A stretch of 64,000 nt of DNA from Favolaschia claudopus. Taxonomy: Eukaryota; Basidiomycota; Agaricomycetes; Agaricales; Mycenaceae. The stretch lies in contig JAWWNJ010000055.1 in the NCBI GenBank assembly GCA_037176885.1, positions 558,001 to 622,000 of the forward strand, in the 5' to 3' direction. This document shows, in pieces, positions 33,427 to 44,391 of the stretch; the first letter of the stretch is position 1; each line of letters starts with the position of its first letter. Below the pieces are notes generated by a model. It saw nothing but the letters and a program-made list of their open reading frames with translations. It was not told the DNA's origin and did no database searches. The translations under genes and the position numbers were made by a program.

Positions 33427-36238
33427 ATGGCAGAGAACGCTCCATCCTTTCAGCCGTATCTCTCTCAGCGTTTCCAAGCTTTAATCTGGTCATGTCTCGA
33501 CTCCGACCTCACAAAGACGGCCGTCTTCTACGCCGAACGATATTTTGCCATGGAGCCACAGAGCCATGAATCTAGGCATCTATACGCTATCGCTCTTCTC
33601 CGCCAGGGGCAGCCTCATTCAGCATTGACACTCGTCAAAGTACCTCGTGAACAACAGTGTGTGGGATGTCTCGAACTCAAAGCCAAGTGTTGTACTGCCC
33701 TTGGCCGCCACCGGCAGGCAAAAGAAGCTTTGGAGGAGAGTTTGCGAGACCCTCATCTCGCGTCTTCAGGTGCGCACCTTCTGGTAATATATACATATGC
33801 GCGACGCACTATTAACGTAACATCGTCTTCTTAGCCGCTACACCGAGTCGGCCTGCTCGAGTATTTCCTGATGAAGCCGCCCTTCGATGTCGTTCGGGAA
33901 ACATGTCTTTGAAAGGAAACCTGCCGGAGGACGCGTCAGCGAGCTTTCGCCAGGCTTTGACCCTCAACCCACTCATTTGGGAGGCCTTTGAAGGCCTTTG
34001 TGCGACGGGTTCATATCGTCCCCCCATTCGTGTTTACCCGGCGTTGATTCTCTGCCAGGTTCAGTCCCCGAAATCGACGAGATTTTTCCGCCACGCCCTC
34101 CTCCCAACAAGCGACTACCTCCAGAAGACACACAACCAAAGCCTATAATTCCTGTGGCATCGGGTGCAGGCTTTTTTACACCGGACACTGGCAGCGCCGG
34201 AAATCTCTTTCGACCCACACACCCTCTGCCATTTCGAATGGGTGCCGGACCCAGCGATTCAATGTTGGTTGACGATAAGACTCGCACTTGCTTGGTTTGG
34301 CTGATTGTCCGTCTGTTAGAGCATCCAGCGATACATCCTTCTATCCCCCAGACATCACATTTCAGCATTCCCACCCACCCGCTCGACCTCAGGCAGGGCC
34401 GAGTCAGCCTCCAATATCCCGCCCCCTCTCATCCGCAGACGAAGCTGGCCCCATTGCCAAGAAATTGCGATCTACCGCGCCTCAAACAGAGGGCCTCAGA
34501 CCTTCAAAACCCCTCAAGTTGTTGACTGTGGATGATCCTTTGAAAAAGGCACGCGAACGCTCGGTCTTGAAGCTTTCTAACCTCTTCTCATCGTCGGGTC
34601 GTTCTTCTCAGCCTCCGTTACCTTCGCGGCCTGTTAGTGGCGCAGGAAAGAGCAACAACTCTGGGAGCGGTACCGGTACGAGACGGAGCACAAGGCTCAA
34701 TAGCGGCATCGGAACCAAACTGCCTTATGGTTCCAAGGTAGGAAGAGCTTCCATTCACGATCTTAATGAGCTTTCAAATTTGCTTTTGTTATAGCATTCT
34801 TCCACAAGAGATCGACGGCGGCAGCCTACTCAGCATCTACGCTCTCGCTCTATGGAATCAGATATGGATGAAGACTATCAAGCACAAGCTGCTTATTCGC
34901 CGTCCCCTCCACCCGTTGCTCACTCTCCGCGATCCGAAACCTCCCCATCACCTAGCAATTGGACCTCAAGTCACGAACAGGCTGCACAAGAGGCTTACGA
35001 ATGGGATCTTGCCGAAAATTATCTGTATGATCTTGTACGACGCTTTGCAACCGCAACGAGGGCAATGTCGCGTTACGACTCGCCGGCCTGCCTTGCGGAA
35101 CTGGAGCGACTTCCTTACGTCCATCAAACAACACCCTGGGTGCTGGCCATGATCGGCAGAGCTCATTATGAGCAGTTGGAGTATGCTAATGTCTGAATCT
35201 TCCTCAGTTATCTCTCTTTCTCTGACATAAGTTTGTTTCGTGCAGGCCGAACGTGCTTTCAAGACCCTGCGATCACTCCAACCGTACCGCTTACTAGACA
35301 TGGAAGTTTATTCGACACTTCTTTGGCACCTTCAGCGCAACGTCGAGTTGTCTTTTCTGGCTCAAGAACTACTCAGCATTGACCCGCGTTCTTCCCAAGC
35401 TTGGATTGCGGTTGGAAATTTGTTTTCCTTGCAAAAAGAACGAGTTCAGGCCCTAACATGCTTTCGCCGTGCTGCTCAGCTGGATCCTTCTTGCGCTTAC
35501 GCGTACACACTTAGCGGCCACGAGTCAATAGATGAAGACCTTGAGAAAGCGATCACGTTTTTCCAATCAGCCTTGCGAGCTGACCCTCGCCATTACAATG
35601 CCTGGTAGGTGTGGACGGAAAGTATTGGTGCCTCACATAATCAATCAATCTATTCTTTATAGGTATGGACTAGGTACTTGTTACCTTAGGATGAGCAAGG
35701 TCCGACTCGCCGAATATCACTATCGCAAGTCGGTAGAGATTCACCCACACAACGCGGTGCTACTTGGCTGTGTTGGAATGGTATGTGCCTGTTCTTGGTC
35801 CAAAACAAAAGAGGCTTATCTTGTCATAGGCTGTTGAGCGCCGTGGGGATCGCGATGCGGCATTGGTGCTATTTGACGAAGCCATCAAGCTGTCACCTGA
35901 GAACGCGCTTGTCCGATATCGGAGGTCCAAGATTCTCATTTCGATGAAGAAGTACGAAGTGAGTAGATTGATCGAGAGCTTATCTGTATCCGGTGTTTCA
36001 TATGTTATCTTTGCAGGCCGCCGTGGAAGACTTGGAGACGTTGCGGAGCACCTCACCCGAGGAGTCGAATGTCATCTTCCAACTGGCGAAGGTGTACCGC
36101 TTACTCGGAGATGAGGTAAAATCGGCGCAATTCCTTGCCTTCGCACGCGATATTTCGCCTAAAAGCGCCTCGAAGATCAAGAAACTGCTGGACACGGTGA
36201 AAGATGAAGTGGGGGACGATCGAATGGACGAAGGGTAG
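33427..36238 (+). CDS. CDC27: Anaphase-promoting complex subunit Apc3/Cdc27 (TPR protein)
   Basis: TPR scaffold of the APC/C ubiquitin ligase that binds the IR tails of Cdh1/Apc10. It starts at 33427 (MAENAPSFQPYLSQRFQAL). An N-terminal TPR block (FYAERYFAMEPQSHESRHL, YAIALLRQGQPHSALTLV, ALGRHRQAKEALEESL, ASASFRQALTLNPLIWEAFE) precedes a long disordered basic linker (about residues 190-430). The C-terminal TPR array then follows from about 34960 to 36220: AYEWDLAENYLYDLVRRFA, RAHYEQLEYANAERAFKTL, FRRAAQLDPSCAYAYTL, FFQSALRADPRHYNAWYGLG, EYHYRKSVEIHPHNAVLLG and LFDEAIKLSPENALVRYRR. The tail is acidic. The arrangement is typical of Cdc27 and distinguishes it from Cdc16 and Cdc23. Confidence 0.92.
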
Positions 36239-36719
36239 CTTACTTTGCGCCTTGTAGTGTATGTTACAAAATAGAGATAATGAGCGACAAATGCGTGTGG
36301 GGCGACAAATTTTGGGGCGTATATCCGGGGTTTGAGGACCGTTCAGGTTCGGTTGTGGGTGTGAGTCAATCAAAAAGTGACGCGTGATGTATAAAGAGAG
36401 GGTGGCTGGGTTGGTCCTCCTCTTCATCACTACCACCACCTCCTCCTCCACCATGCTCGCATAGTCGCGTCCTGGTCGTCTCCTCACTTTTGCTGCTATC
36501 TCCCCCGAGTCATCTCCTGACTACCGGGCGCACATAGTCACAGCATGGTCAATAAACTTGCCCGTTGCACAACACACGGCTCCTTGCTCTTTGAACCAGA
36601 AATCGTAGAACGTATACACCGCTGACATCTTCCTAGTCCCCCGTACCCCTCCGTCAGTATCTTTATAACCTCAATGCTATCCTCTTTAACGTCCTCGTCT
36701 AGTCTTTCGAGCCGTCTCC
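36239..36719. promoter_or_regulatory. Promoter region of the acidic orphan gene, with MCB and TATA-like boxes
   Basis: 481 bp downstream of APC3. It has an ACGCGT (MCB-type) box at 36380-36385 and, 4 bp on, a TATA-like TATAAAG at 36390-36396. C/T-rich sequence from about 36410 to 36730 follows, as in many fungal leaders. If transcription starts about 30 bp past the TATA-like box the leader would be near 300 nt. Confidence 0.5.
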
Positions 36720-37580
36720 TTGTCCTGTGCTCCACCTATGTCATCCTCACCTTCTTCCTCCCTATCTTCCCTCGCGCGTTCCAAGCTGAATCTGTCCAAC
36801 GAGACCAAGGACAGGTTCAGCTTGCATCGCTGGGTTCTACTCAAAAATTCCATAATTCAGTCTCTCCCTCTTGTCTCAACCGCCTCCACCTCCCCGGCTA
36901 TCAGCAGCCCCGCAGATGAGGACGAAGTAGAAGACGAGGCCGAAGTAGACTCATTTATGTTCCCTGACGCCGGCAAGCTCGTGGAGCGGCCCTCTTCCGC
37001 AGTCAACGATTCTGAGGCCGCGTGGCTCGACTCTCTATTAGAGAGGCTCGGCGAGGACGAAGACGACTACCTCAGTGGCGACCCTGACGTTAACGTCTCT
37101 GTGTTACCAGTAGACGACGATGAAGATTTCTCCCAAAGCCCACCCATCAGTCCCAACTCATCGTCAGACGACCTCACCAACCAATCATACTACCCCTACC
37201 TTGTCCCTTATCCACCATTTCCCTCACCTGCCCTCTTACCCTACAACCTCATTGGTCCTATAGCTTCGTCTTCCCCCCTCCCACCCTATGTTGACCCTCT
37301 CCCGTATTCTTATTGTGAATCGGACGACACAGACGACTTCCCTCCGGTGCCGGACGCCATCGAGGATACCTCTGACGACGAGTCAGACACCCCTCCGACG
37401 CCGGGACAGTCACTGTCATCGTTGTCTCTCGACCCTGCCTCCATACCTCTCCCTGCTGAGCACAGCCGTTTGCGACATGCCACCTCTCCATATATATATA
37501 CAGACACTGAAGATGAGGAGTATTTCTACCCATTTGATCCCCTGCCCTTCCCCTCCCCTGTCGAATATCCAGAGTGCTAG
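36720..37580 (+). CDS. Acidic Pro/Ser-rich protein, function unknown
   Basis: A single uninterrupted frame of 286 codons, unusual in this intron-rich window. The N-terminus has a basic block (LARSKLNLSNETKDRFSLHRWVLLKNSII) that looks ordered and amphipathic. The rest is strongly acidic and Pro/Ser/Tyr-rich (DEDEVEDEAEVDSFMFPDAG, DDDEDF), ending YIYTDTEDEEYFYPFDPLPF. Composition resembles acidic regulatory proteins, but I recognise no domain. Conserved-looking islands suggest a real gene; the start codon could be one of the nearby ATGs (36738). Confidence 0.7.
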   Translation: MSCAPPMSSSPSSSLSSLARSKLNLSNETKDRFSLHRWVLLKNSIIQSLPLVSTASTSPAISSPADEDEVEDEAEVDSFMFPDAGKLVERPSSAVNDSEAAWLDSLLERLGEDEDDYLSGDPDVNVSVLPVDDDEDFSQSPPISPNSSSDDLTNQSYYPYLVPYPPFPSPALLPYNLIGPIASSSPLPPYVDPLPYSYCESDDTDDFPPVPDAIEDTSDDESDTPPTPGQSLSSLSLDPASIPLPAEHSRLRHATSPYIYTDTEDEEYFYPFDPLPFPSPVEYPEC

Positions 37581-38324
37581 ATCTATCTGTCCCCCATGTT
37601 CTGCTGTCCATTGCTTTTTGGTTTCTGGCTTGTGGCGTTATCTACAATCATTTGATGCAATTGATATCTCGGCCGACCGTTTTCGGCCGACTGCACTCCG
37701 GAATGTGAGGAGGTTTCGCAATGTCCGATAGAGCGCTCAAATCAAGGACCACACTCACAGTGCATGGACAACAGTACATACCTACCATGACTGAATAATA
37801 CTGTCGCCACTTTTCGCCATACCAGCTCAAACATGCCATTTCACACCGTCCTCCTTAGGGGCCGCGGCGAAACATTTGGTGGTCGCGCGACCAACTTGCG
37901 CGTTACATCACAATGAGGTTTCCGCATTTTGTCTGTATCATGTTTACGCAAGGGGCAGGTAACAATACTATCAGTCCGGGAAGAACAGATTCAGACTCAA
38001 CAGGACTCCGCAGCGAGCGGCGCGGCAACAATATCATTGGTGGTCCAAGTTGTCCCAGAACCAATGGAAAAAATCCACCACGTTCGGGAGAATAGCTGGC
38101 TCGTTTTAGCCGATTGCTCGTGAGCCTTGCACAGGGTCGGACCAGAGGGAATGAAATTTCAATGCTCCCTATTGTTCGCCATCGGCCAATGCCCAACGTT
38201 CTGCTTGTTGTGATTCAGTTTGGATTCAGTCGGGCGTAAGTACAGAGCTTGTATCATTGTATTCCCTTCACCCGAATCGAATCAGAGCACTCACGCAAAC
38301 GTAGAATGGATCTTACCTCCAAAA
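37581..38324. other. Intergenic, 744 bp, no gene recognised
   Basis: Convergent 3' ends of the acidic orphan gene (plus) and TMA20 (minus). Open frames occur on both strands (plus 37929-38123 with ILSVREEQIQTQQDSAASG; minus 38196-37903), but none matches a family I know and none shows clear splice structure. No repeat or RNA gene is evident. This is the longest stretch in the window with no explained content. Confidence 0.4.
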
Positions 38325-39037
38325 TTACAATGTTTGCAGTGCCCATAAGTCATCGCCGAGATACGTGACAGTTTCCACTCCAACACCCTTATTTACAGCG
38401 CGTATTTCTTCCGTCGAAAGCTTCGTAATCCCGACTCCGACAGCATGCTCCTTGCCTTCTGCATGGATTGCAACGGGAGTACCTGCAGGCAAAGCGGCAT
38501 CCGCTGGTGGGAGATAACCGCCAGCAGACGTGAGGCCAGGACACATCATGTGTGCGCCTGCAAGTAGGAACCGAATGGCTCCGCGGTCAACCTTGACCAT
38601 AGGGAGGATGAACGGATCTCGACGCGTTATCAGGGAATGGAACTCCAGCCCAGGAGCGCGACCTAGCTTACATTTGTGCAGCAATCTCAGAGTCGGATAA
38701 AACGGGCCATCGAAATGCTGAAAGATGAGAGGCTCCCCGTGAACTGTATAAATGGAGACGTGTTCTCTGCTAGTGTTGACCGGCGATGAGGGCGTGCAGA
38801 TTGCACGAAAACGGTGCATGCAGACCATTTAACGTGGACCAGTCCCTCTTTCTTAGGCCAGATCGCTTCCAAGGTCTCTGGTTCAATTTTCCATTGTGAT
38901 AGGACATTCGCTCGAATGGAGCGTTGAACAGAGGTTTTGATAGGTGTGTGCCCAGCGATGTCTGTCGATGGTGCAAATCTGTCGGTTCATGACAATCAGG
39001 CCAAAGCAAGGTCGCGACGGAAATACTTTTTGAACAT
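38325..39037 (-). CDS. TMA20: Translation machinery-associated protein Tma20 (MCTS1 homologue)
   Basis: PUA-domain protein that, with Tma22 (DENR), recycles 40S subunits and supports re-initiation. The start is at 39037; splicing out GTATTT...GACAG gives MFKKFAPSTDIAGHTPIKTS, then VQRSIRANVLSQWKIEPETL, HVKCREHVSIYTVHGEPLIF and HFDGPFYPTLRLLHKYP. The PUA domain is FILPMVKVDRGAIRFLLAGA, HMMCPGLTSAGGYLP, EGKEHAVGVGITKLS and GVGVETVTYLGDDLWAL. Three introns; total about 180 residues, the family length. The second junction uses acceptor ACTAG|CAG so that VKC is restored rather than a stop. It lies downstream of XPO1 on the same strand, separated by 190 bp. Confidence 0.94.
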
Positions 39038-39227
39038 GGCGGAGGTAGAAGAGAGGTGACGACACGGTGGTGTGACTAGTCAAATACGCGTAAATTGTAC
39101 ACAGGTTCTATTAATGCTTTGGTCGTTCGTGTTAGTTATACATACAGAGCGGTATTGACAGGCGATAGCGTAGAAAACAGCAATTAAAAAAGGGTAGGCA
39201 AGAAACGAAAATGTCTGTCAGGACGGG

Positions 39228-42200
39228 TCATATGTCTTCGTCCTGGTCCTCCAGCTGAGATGGTTTTAGCATTCCGGGAATCCGCATAGCGGCCTGCCGC
39301 TCTTCATCAACTTTCCGTTGACTCTCAGCCTCCTTCTCTTCCAAGAAGAGCTCAGCATTGTCGCCTGAGAATTCTTTGAGTTGGATCAAGAAATCTCGCA
39401 AGGTGAGTTTGAAGTGGTTGATGTCGTTGTTGTGCTCTCCGAGACCAACGACAAATGCTTCCACTTGTGCTCTGGTGAAATATTAGAGATAAGAAAAACA
39501 GAGATGGTCAGACTGCCATACTTCTGAACATGAGAGAAAGCGTTGTGCAGCAAATCGGCACAATACTGCCGTAAGAACAGCGCATTGGTCATATTGGGGT
39601 CAGATATCTGCGCAGGGTCGAAGATGGGAGTTTGGATTATATTGGTTTCCACGAGTTGGAACATCCGGGCAAGGACAACACTTTGCAGCTTGAAACCGCT
39701 CTTGTGGTCCGTGTCGGTGAGAACGAAGAAGATATCCTGGACTATACTGAGGAAATATTGTTGGAAGAAAGCCCCGGAGACGGTGGGCTCCGCCTCTGCG
39801 AAGTTGTTGATGACTTCGAGGCACACTGGACGGGAAGAACCGTTAGAGAGGAGAGAATGTTGCAGCAAAGCAAACTTACGATTGAGACCAATGTCAGCGA
39901 TATCTCGCATCGTGTGCTTGATGGACCAAACAATACTATCCATAAAGAGTTTGAATTGCGCAGGAGTCATCGTGAGGAGCGCTAGGTCTTGGTGAGACGC
40001 AGAAAAAAGGAGTATGAGGGGTACTGACCAGGGAAACAGTGCAGATTCATGGCTCGCAAGAGCTTATAGAGTCCTCCCCTATGTTCCGGGTACTCAACGA
40101 AATCTTTGTTGATCATATCCAAGGTCGGTTCGAAGACCGCATCTAGAATGGCTGGTACCTGAGGAGTCAGCAGATGCTGCAGCGCCGATGAATGAATGTG
40201 TGATCTGAGGAAGTGGCACTGAAACCTACGCGAAGCCGCCCCGTTATAGTCGCCATCACATTGAGAACTTCCGCATCGCGCGCAGCAGCGACATTACGGT
40301 TGTAGTCACCAAGGATGGCGTCAAGTAATGGCGGTATGAAGTTGGCATTGACGGCCTCAAGGTCTTCGGCTTTTTTGATGTATGTCTCCATGAGTTTGAG
40401 AATCTCTTTCTTCACCGTTCGCAGTTGTCTGATCTTCGGCGTCTTCGTCGCAAACGCCCCTGTAGCGAATATAAGGAAAGGTAACGCAGGGGGAAAGCAA
40501 TGCAATTGGCTTACCTTCCTTAGCAATGGTTTCGCTGATGATACCACTGACCGCCTTATACAACCCAAGCATATCTAGGAATATGCGACCGATCTGTGGG
40601 AGGTAGAAACTCCCAATGGAGGTACAGGCAGAGACGTTGGTTTTCAGAACGTTTGAAAGAATTTTAATATTCTCGATGTTCGCCAAAACGTCCATGCTTT
40701 GAGCCGCTTGTCCCATCAGTGAATCCCACTGAAGGAATAAGCCACATACAGAGCCGAAGATATAAAGTACTCACAGCGTTGTTAGGGAGTTCCATGAGTT
40801 TCGCAATCAGTTTCTCTTGTTGGGGCTTATTAGGTTGAGCGGAAATCATCCAACCGACGGCCTCATAGAATGTATGTACCTAATAGTATCAAATAAGTAG
40901 TGTGCAACGCGTAGCGAAGACAGACACATACTTGTTGAGGTGACAGATCCACGGTAATTCTGTGTAAAAGTCGAAGAATCTCGTCCACGAAGGGTTCGGT
41001 CTCGCCAGACTGCAGCATGACGAAATGGCGCCGACATTTTTGGGCAATCTTGATGAATGTGTCGCAAGCCATGTCCTGGACACCTGAAATGCGATTGGAG
41101 AACAACGAATCGGCGGTTGATGGAGGACGCACCTTCGTGTGTCTCGTGCATGAACTCGAACAACTTGTTTACCACAGTCTTGAGAAATTTCCAATGCGCT
41201 TTCAAGAAGCGGGGGTATTGTCCAACGATATACATGATATCCGACGCCACTACGGCTTTGTTGTCCTTTCCGCGTTTGATCTCGCACAGACCCAAGAGAT
41301 CCTTGATGACCGTGACCAGGAATCGCTTTTCAGTATCCTCATCTAAATTTTGGATTAGTGCGTTCGAGAAACAAAGTCAAAGGCACCCACGCATGGCGCC
41401 GGATATCGAACCGATGGCCCAACACAGCGTATTGAGGTTGTTCCATGACCACTCTGATCCGTCTACTTGTTTCGCAAGTTTCTCCGTCAGTATAGTTTCC
41501 GTATCCGACACGTCCAGATGCGTGAGATACACCAGAAGCTCCCTCATGGATTTGTACAAGACAATGGTATCGCTCTCCTTCATGAATTCACGAACAATTT
41601 CGCCATCTTCATTCTCCACAATCAGTACCTGCAGCAAAATTAATCAGAGATGCTCAAAGCTAGGAATATCACTGGCACACCTCTTCCGGTTTCACCATTC
41701 TCTCTATGACCACGAGCCGCAAATTGGACAAGATGTCGGTATAGACGTTCTTCCGCAACGACATACTTCCGAGCATCGTCTGAGGACCACCGTTACCGAG
41801 GTTCAGGTTCATCAGCAACCCAGAATCTCCAATGGGGAGACTTTGCAGCTCCTCGTATAGCTCAGCCACGAGTTTTAGCCAGTACTCCAGACAAATCTTG
41901 AAAATTTCTCGTTCGTCCACCTGAGAGACTTTGACCATGTAGAGATGCGCGTTGAGAAGGACGTCGCGATTGGCTTCCGACTCGACCGCTCGAAGATGAG
42001 TCGAGAGGAAGTTGGCAAGGAATAGAGAAAGGTTGAGCACAAGCTCTTGACCCGCGTCTCCGGCATTTGTATACGCCTGTGCGATGTTGGTACTCGGGGG
42101 AATCATCCGGTTGACTGAAGTCATAACCATTTGGAACAGGATGACGAATTTGGGATCGTATTCTGGCCCAACATTCAACGCTGCAATTTCTGCCAAGCAT

Positions 42201-43330
42201 TTCAAGGTGACATTCCGGAAGTCTGGGGTCTCGAGGAACTGCGTCGGATCTCAATTACTTGTAGTTGCGAGTGAAGGACAGGAAGACGAACTCGGTTCAG
42301 TAGCAGGTCGATGACCATGGTTTCGAATATGTATCCGAGGGGGATCCAATTGAGAAATCGCAGTAACGTCTCTAATGTTGCTTTGATCAAGGACGTCTTC
42401 TGGGCCTCTTCCAGCACTTCCGAGCAAAGTTTGAATATTTCGGAAAATTCGCCGCACATCTGGTTCTTCAAGTTTTTGATCTTGGTCTGTGTCATCTGCT
42501 CGGCAGAGAAGTCGAAGATTTCCTCCGAGAGAAGCTTGAGGATAACCATGTTGTTTTCGCACAAACTGAGATTGGTCTTGGAGGACTCCACGAGCTCACT
42601 GATGAAATTTGGCCAATTGTGAGGCCATTCTTGTTTCAGAATCTGGGAAGAATTGGATACAGCATATAATATAGCGCCAAAACGCACCTGAACAAGAGTC
42701 AGATCGAGTTTATCGATGAAGGTCTTTTCTTTCCGCATGGTAGCCTCATCGGAGGCTACCTTCACTGTGACCCCAACAATGAAGTTTCTGATACCTGGGA
42801 ACCATGTTGGAGAGCTGATCATAGGCGGAAATCGAATACGCACCTTGCCTCTGACCGTCCGGCAGCGTCTTCCACCGCGTAGTTATGAGCTTTTCAAGAA
42901 TCTGGAGACCGATATACTTTCATACACACGTCAGTCGCTGAACGCGGTAGCAGAGAAAGGGCTACCTTCGCTTGGGGAAATGTAGACTGCTCAAGAATCG
43001 CTGGTACTCGTGTCCAAGCGTCTGGGTGTTCTTGAAATTGAGTTAGAACCTACAGAAATCACGTTGTCAGCTCATCGGAGAGATACAAACAGAAGGGAAT
43101 ACGACCTGCTGAGCTGCTTGTTGCTAGAGATGGGATGGATTCAAATCAGTGAAAAAAGCGACGATATAAGAACAAATGCACCTCCGCGCCTGTGCCCCGG
43201 TAGAAGGCCATGGTGACCTTGTCCATGAGAGAAACATCGAAATCTCGCGAGAAGTCTAGGAGGGTCTAAGGAAGTAGATGAGAAGGTAGGAATAGGCGAT
43301 CGCAAGTAAGCGAAGCAGACAAACCTCCAT
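39228..43330 (-). CDS. XPO1: Nuclear export receptor exportin-1 (Crm1)
   Basis: Exports proteins with Leu-rich signals, and snRNA/ribosome adapters, through nuclear pores with Ran-GTP. The first exon is six bases (ATGGAG, 43330-43325), followed after an intron by [20 protein letters not shown] (CRIME-domain start). Further blocks: [67 protein letters not shown] [76 protein letters not shown], and the tail [20 protein letters not shown] ending DQDEDI. The leptomycin-reactive Cys is present (codon 41424-41422). Very many introns; not all mapped. It is head-to-head with SPC24 (142 bp). Confidence 0.95.
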
Positions 43331-43472
43331 GACCGCACGGCGCAATCGCAAACCCAGTCTTGTCACTGTCACGCACCACGATCAGTCACGATGTTGCTCT
43401 TCACCGGCTTCGAACAAACCCCCATCCTCCTCTCAATAGCGCGTTTTTCCCTCCGTTTTTGGTTTCCTTGAG

Positions 43473-44280
43473 ATGGCAATCTCTGTTGAAGAAGCCATGT
43501 TCGTGTCACTCGCGTCAACTCTATCGCGTTCGCACTAATTCGCCTCTTGAATGCCTCAGGGATGCGTTGCGTGGGGTCAAAGCAGTTGTCGATCCAGACG
43601 ATGACTATCTTACTCTCGTTGCTGCTGAAGAAGCAATTGCGGGCTCGGAAGCCAAACGAAAGAAGGAGGTGGATGAGCTTCATTCGCATCTCAAGGGTAT
43701 GGACCGCACCCGAACTCTCACTCGATTCGTCTCATAGCCATCGAGCTCTGTCCAAGGTTCTAGACTCCGCGCGTATATCGGCGACGCGACCCTCTTCTGT
43801 TCCATCTGCCGAGGCTCATGCCTCTGCGTTGAATGAGCTCGACGGTGCCAACCTGTCTCTTGCCAAGTCCATCAAAGACACCGAGGGATTGGTGGCCAGC
43901 AAGGAGGGCGAGCTCACGACACTCAAGGAAGCAGCACGCAAACTGGAAGACTATGATCCTGCAACGGAGCATGAAAAAGCCTTGGATGGTACTGCGTGAG
44001 TGACAATGCTGCGACGCCTGCTCATGACTGTCCAAATAATTGAGGTTCAGGTTGCGGCTACAAATATACAAAGGGCTTGGTTTCGAGCCCGTGCCAGACA
44101 AACAGTCGAGCATCGCCAAGATGCTTGTTCGTGCGTACACCCATGTTTCACGCGCACCGGCTTCGTCTAATCGAGCAAACTCTAGGCGGTCAATCTGGCG
44201 ACATACATATCGTCAATTTCAACGACGGTAGCCCAGACTTTGAATATACCCAGCGCTTATGGAAACATGCTTGCTCATGA
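43473..44280 (+). CDS. SPC24: Kinetochore protein Spc24 (Ndc80 complex)
   Basis: Inner-end subunit of the Ndc80 complex, linking it to the Mis12 complex and CENP-T. The 26-nt first exon (43473-43498) joins 43560 to give MAISVEEAMDALRGVKAVVD. A long coiled coil follows (EEAIAGSEAKRKKEVDELHS, NELDGANLSLAKSIKDTEGL, KEGELTTLKEAARKLEDYD). The C-terminal globular domain is FRLRLQIYKGLGFEPVPDKQ, SSIAKMLVRGQSGDIHIVNF and DFEYTQRLWKHACS, the RWD-like fold of Spc24. Four introns. The coiled coil plus LRLxIYKxLGFEP are characteristic. Confidence 0.88.
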
Positions 44281-44391
44281 CTGTGACAACCTTCTTTTGC
44301 TGTACTTGTAGTTGAGATGTATGATATGTAATTGCCGGGACAAATAAATTTAATGCGATGCGGAAATTGGTTTACAGTAAAACGAAGGGCT

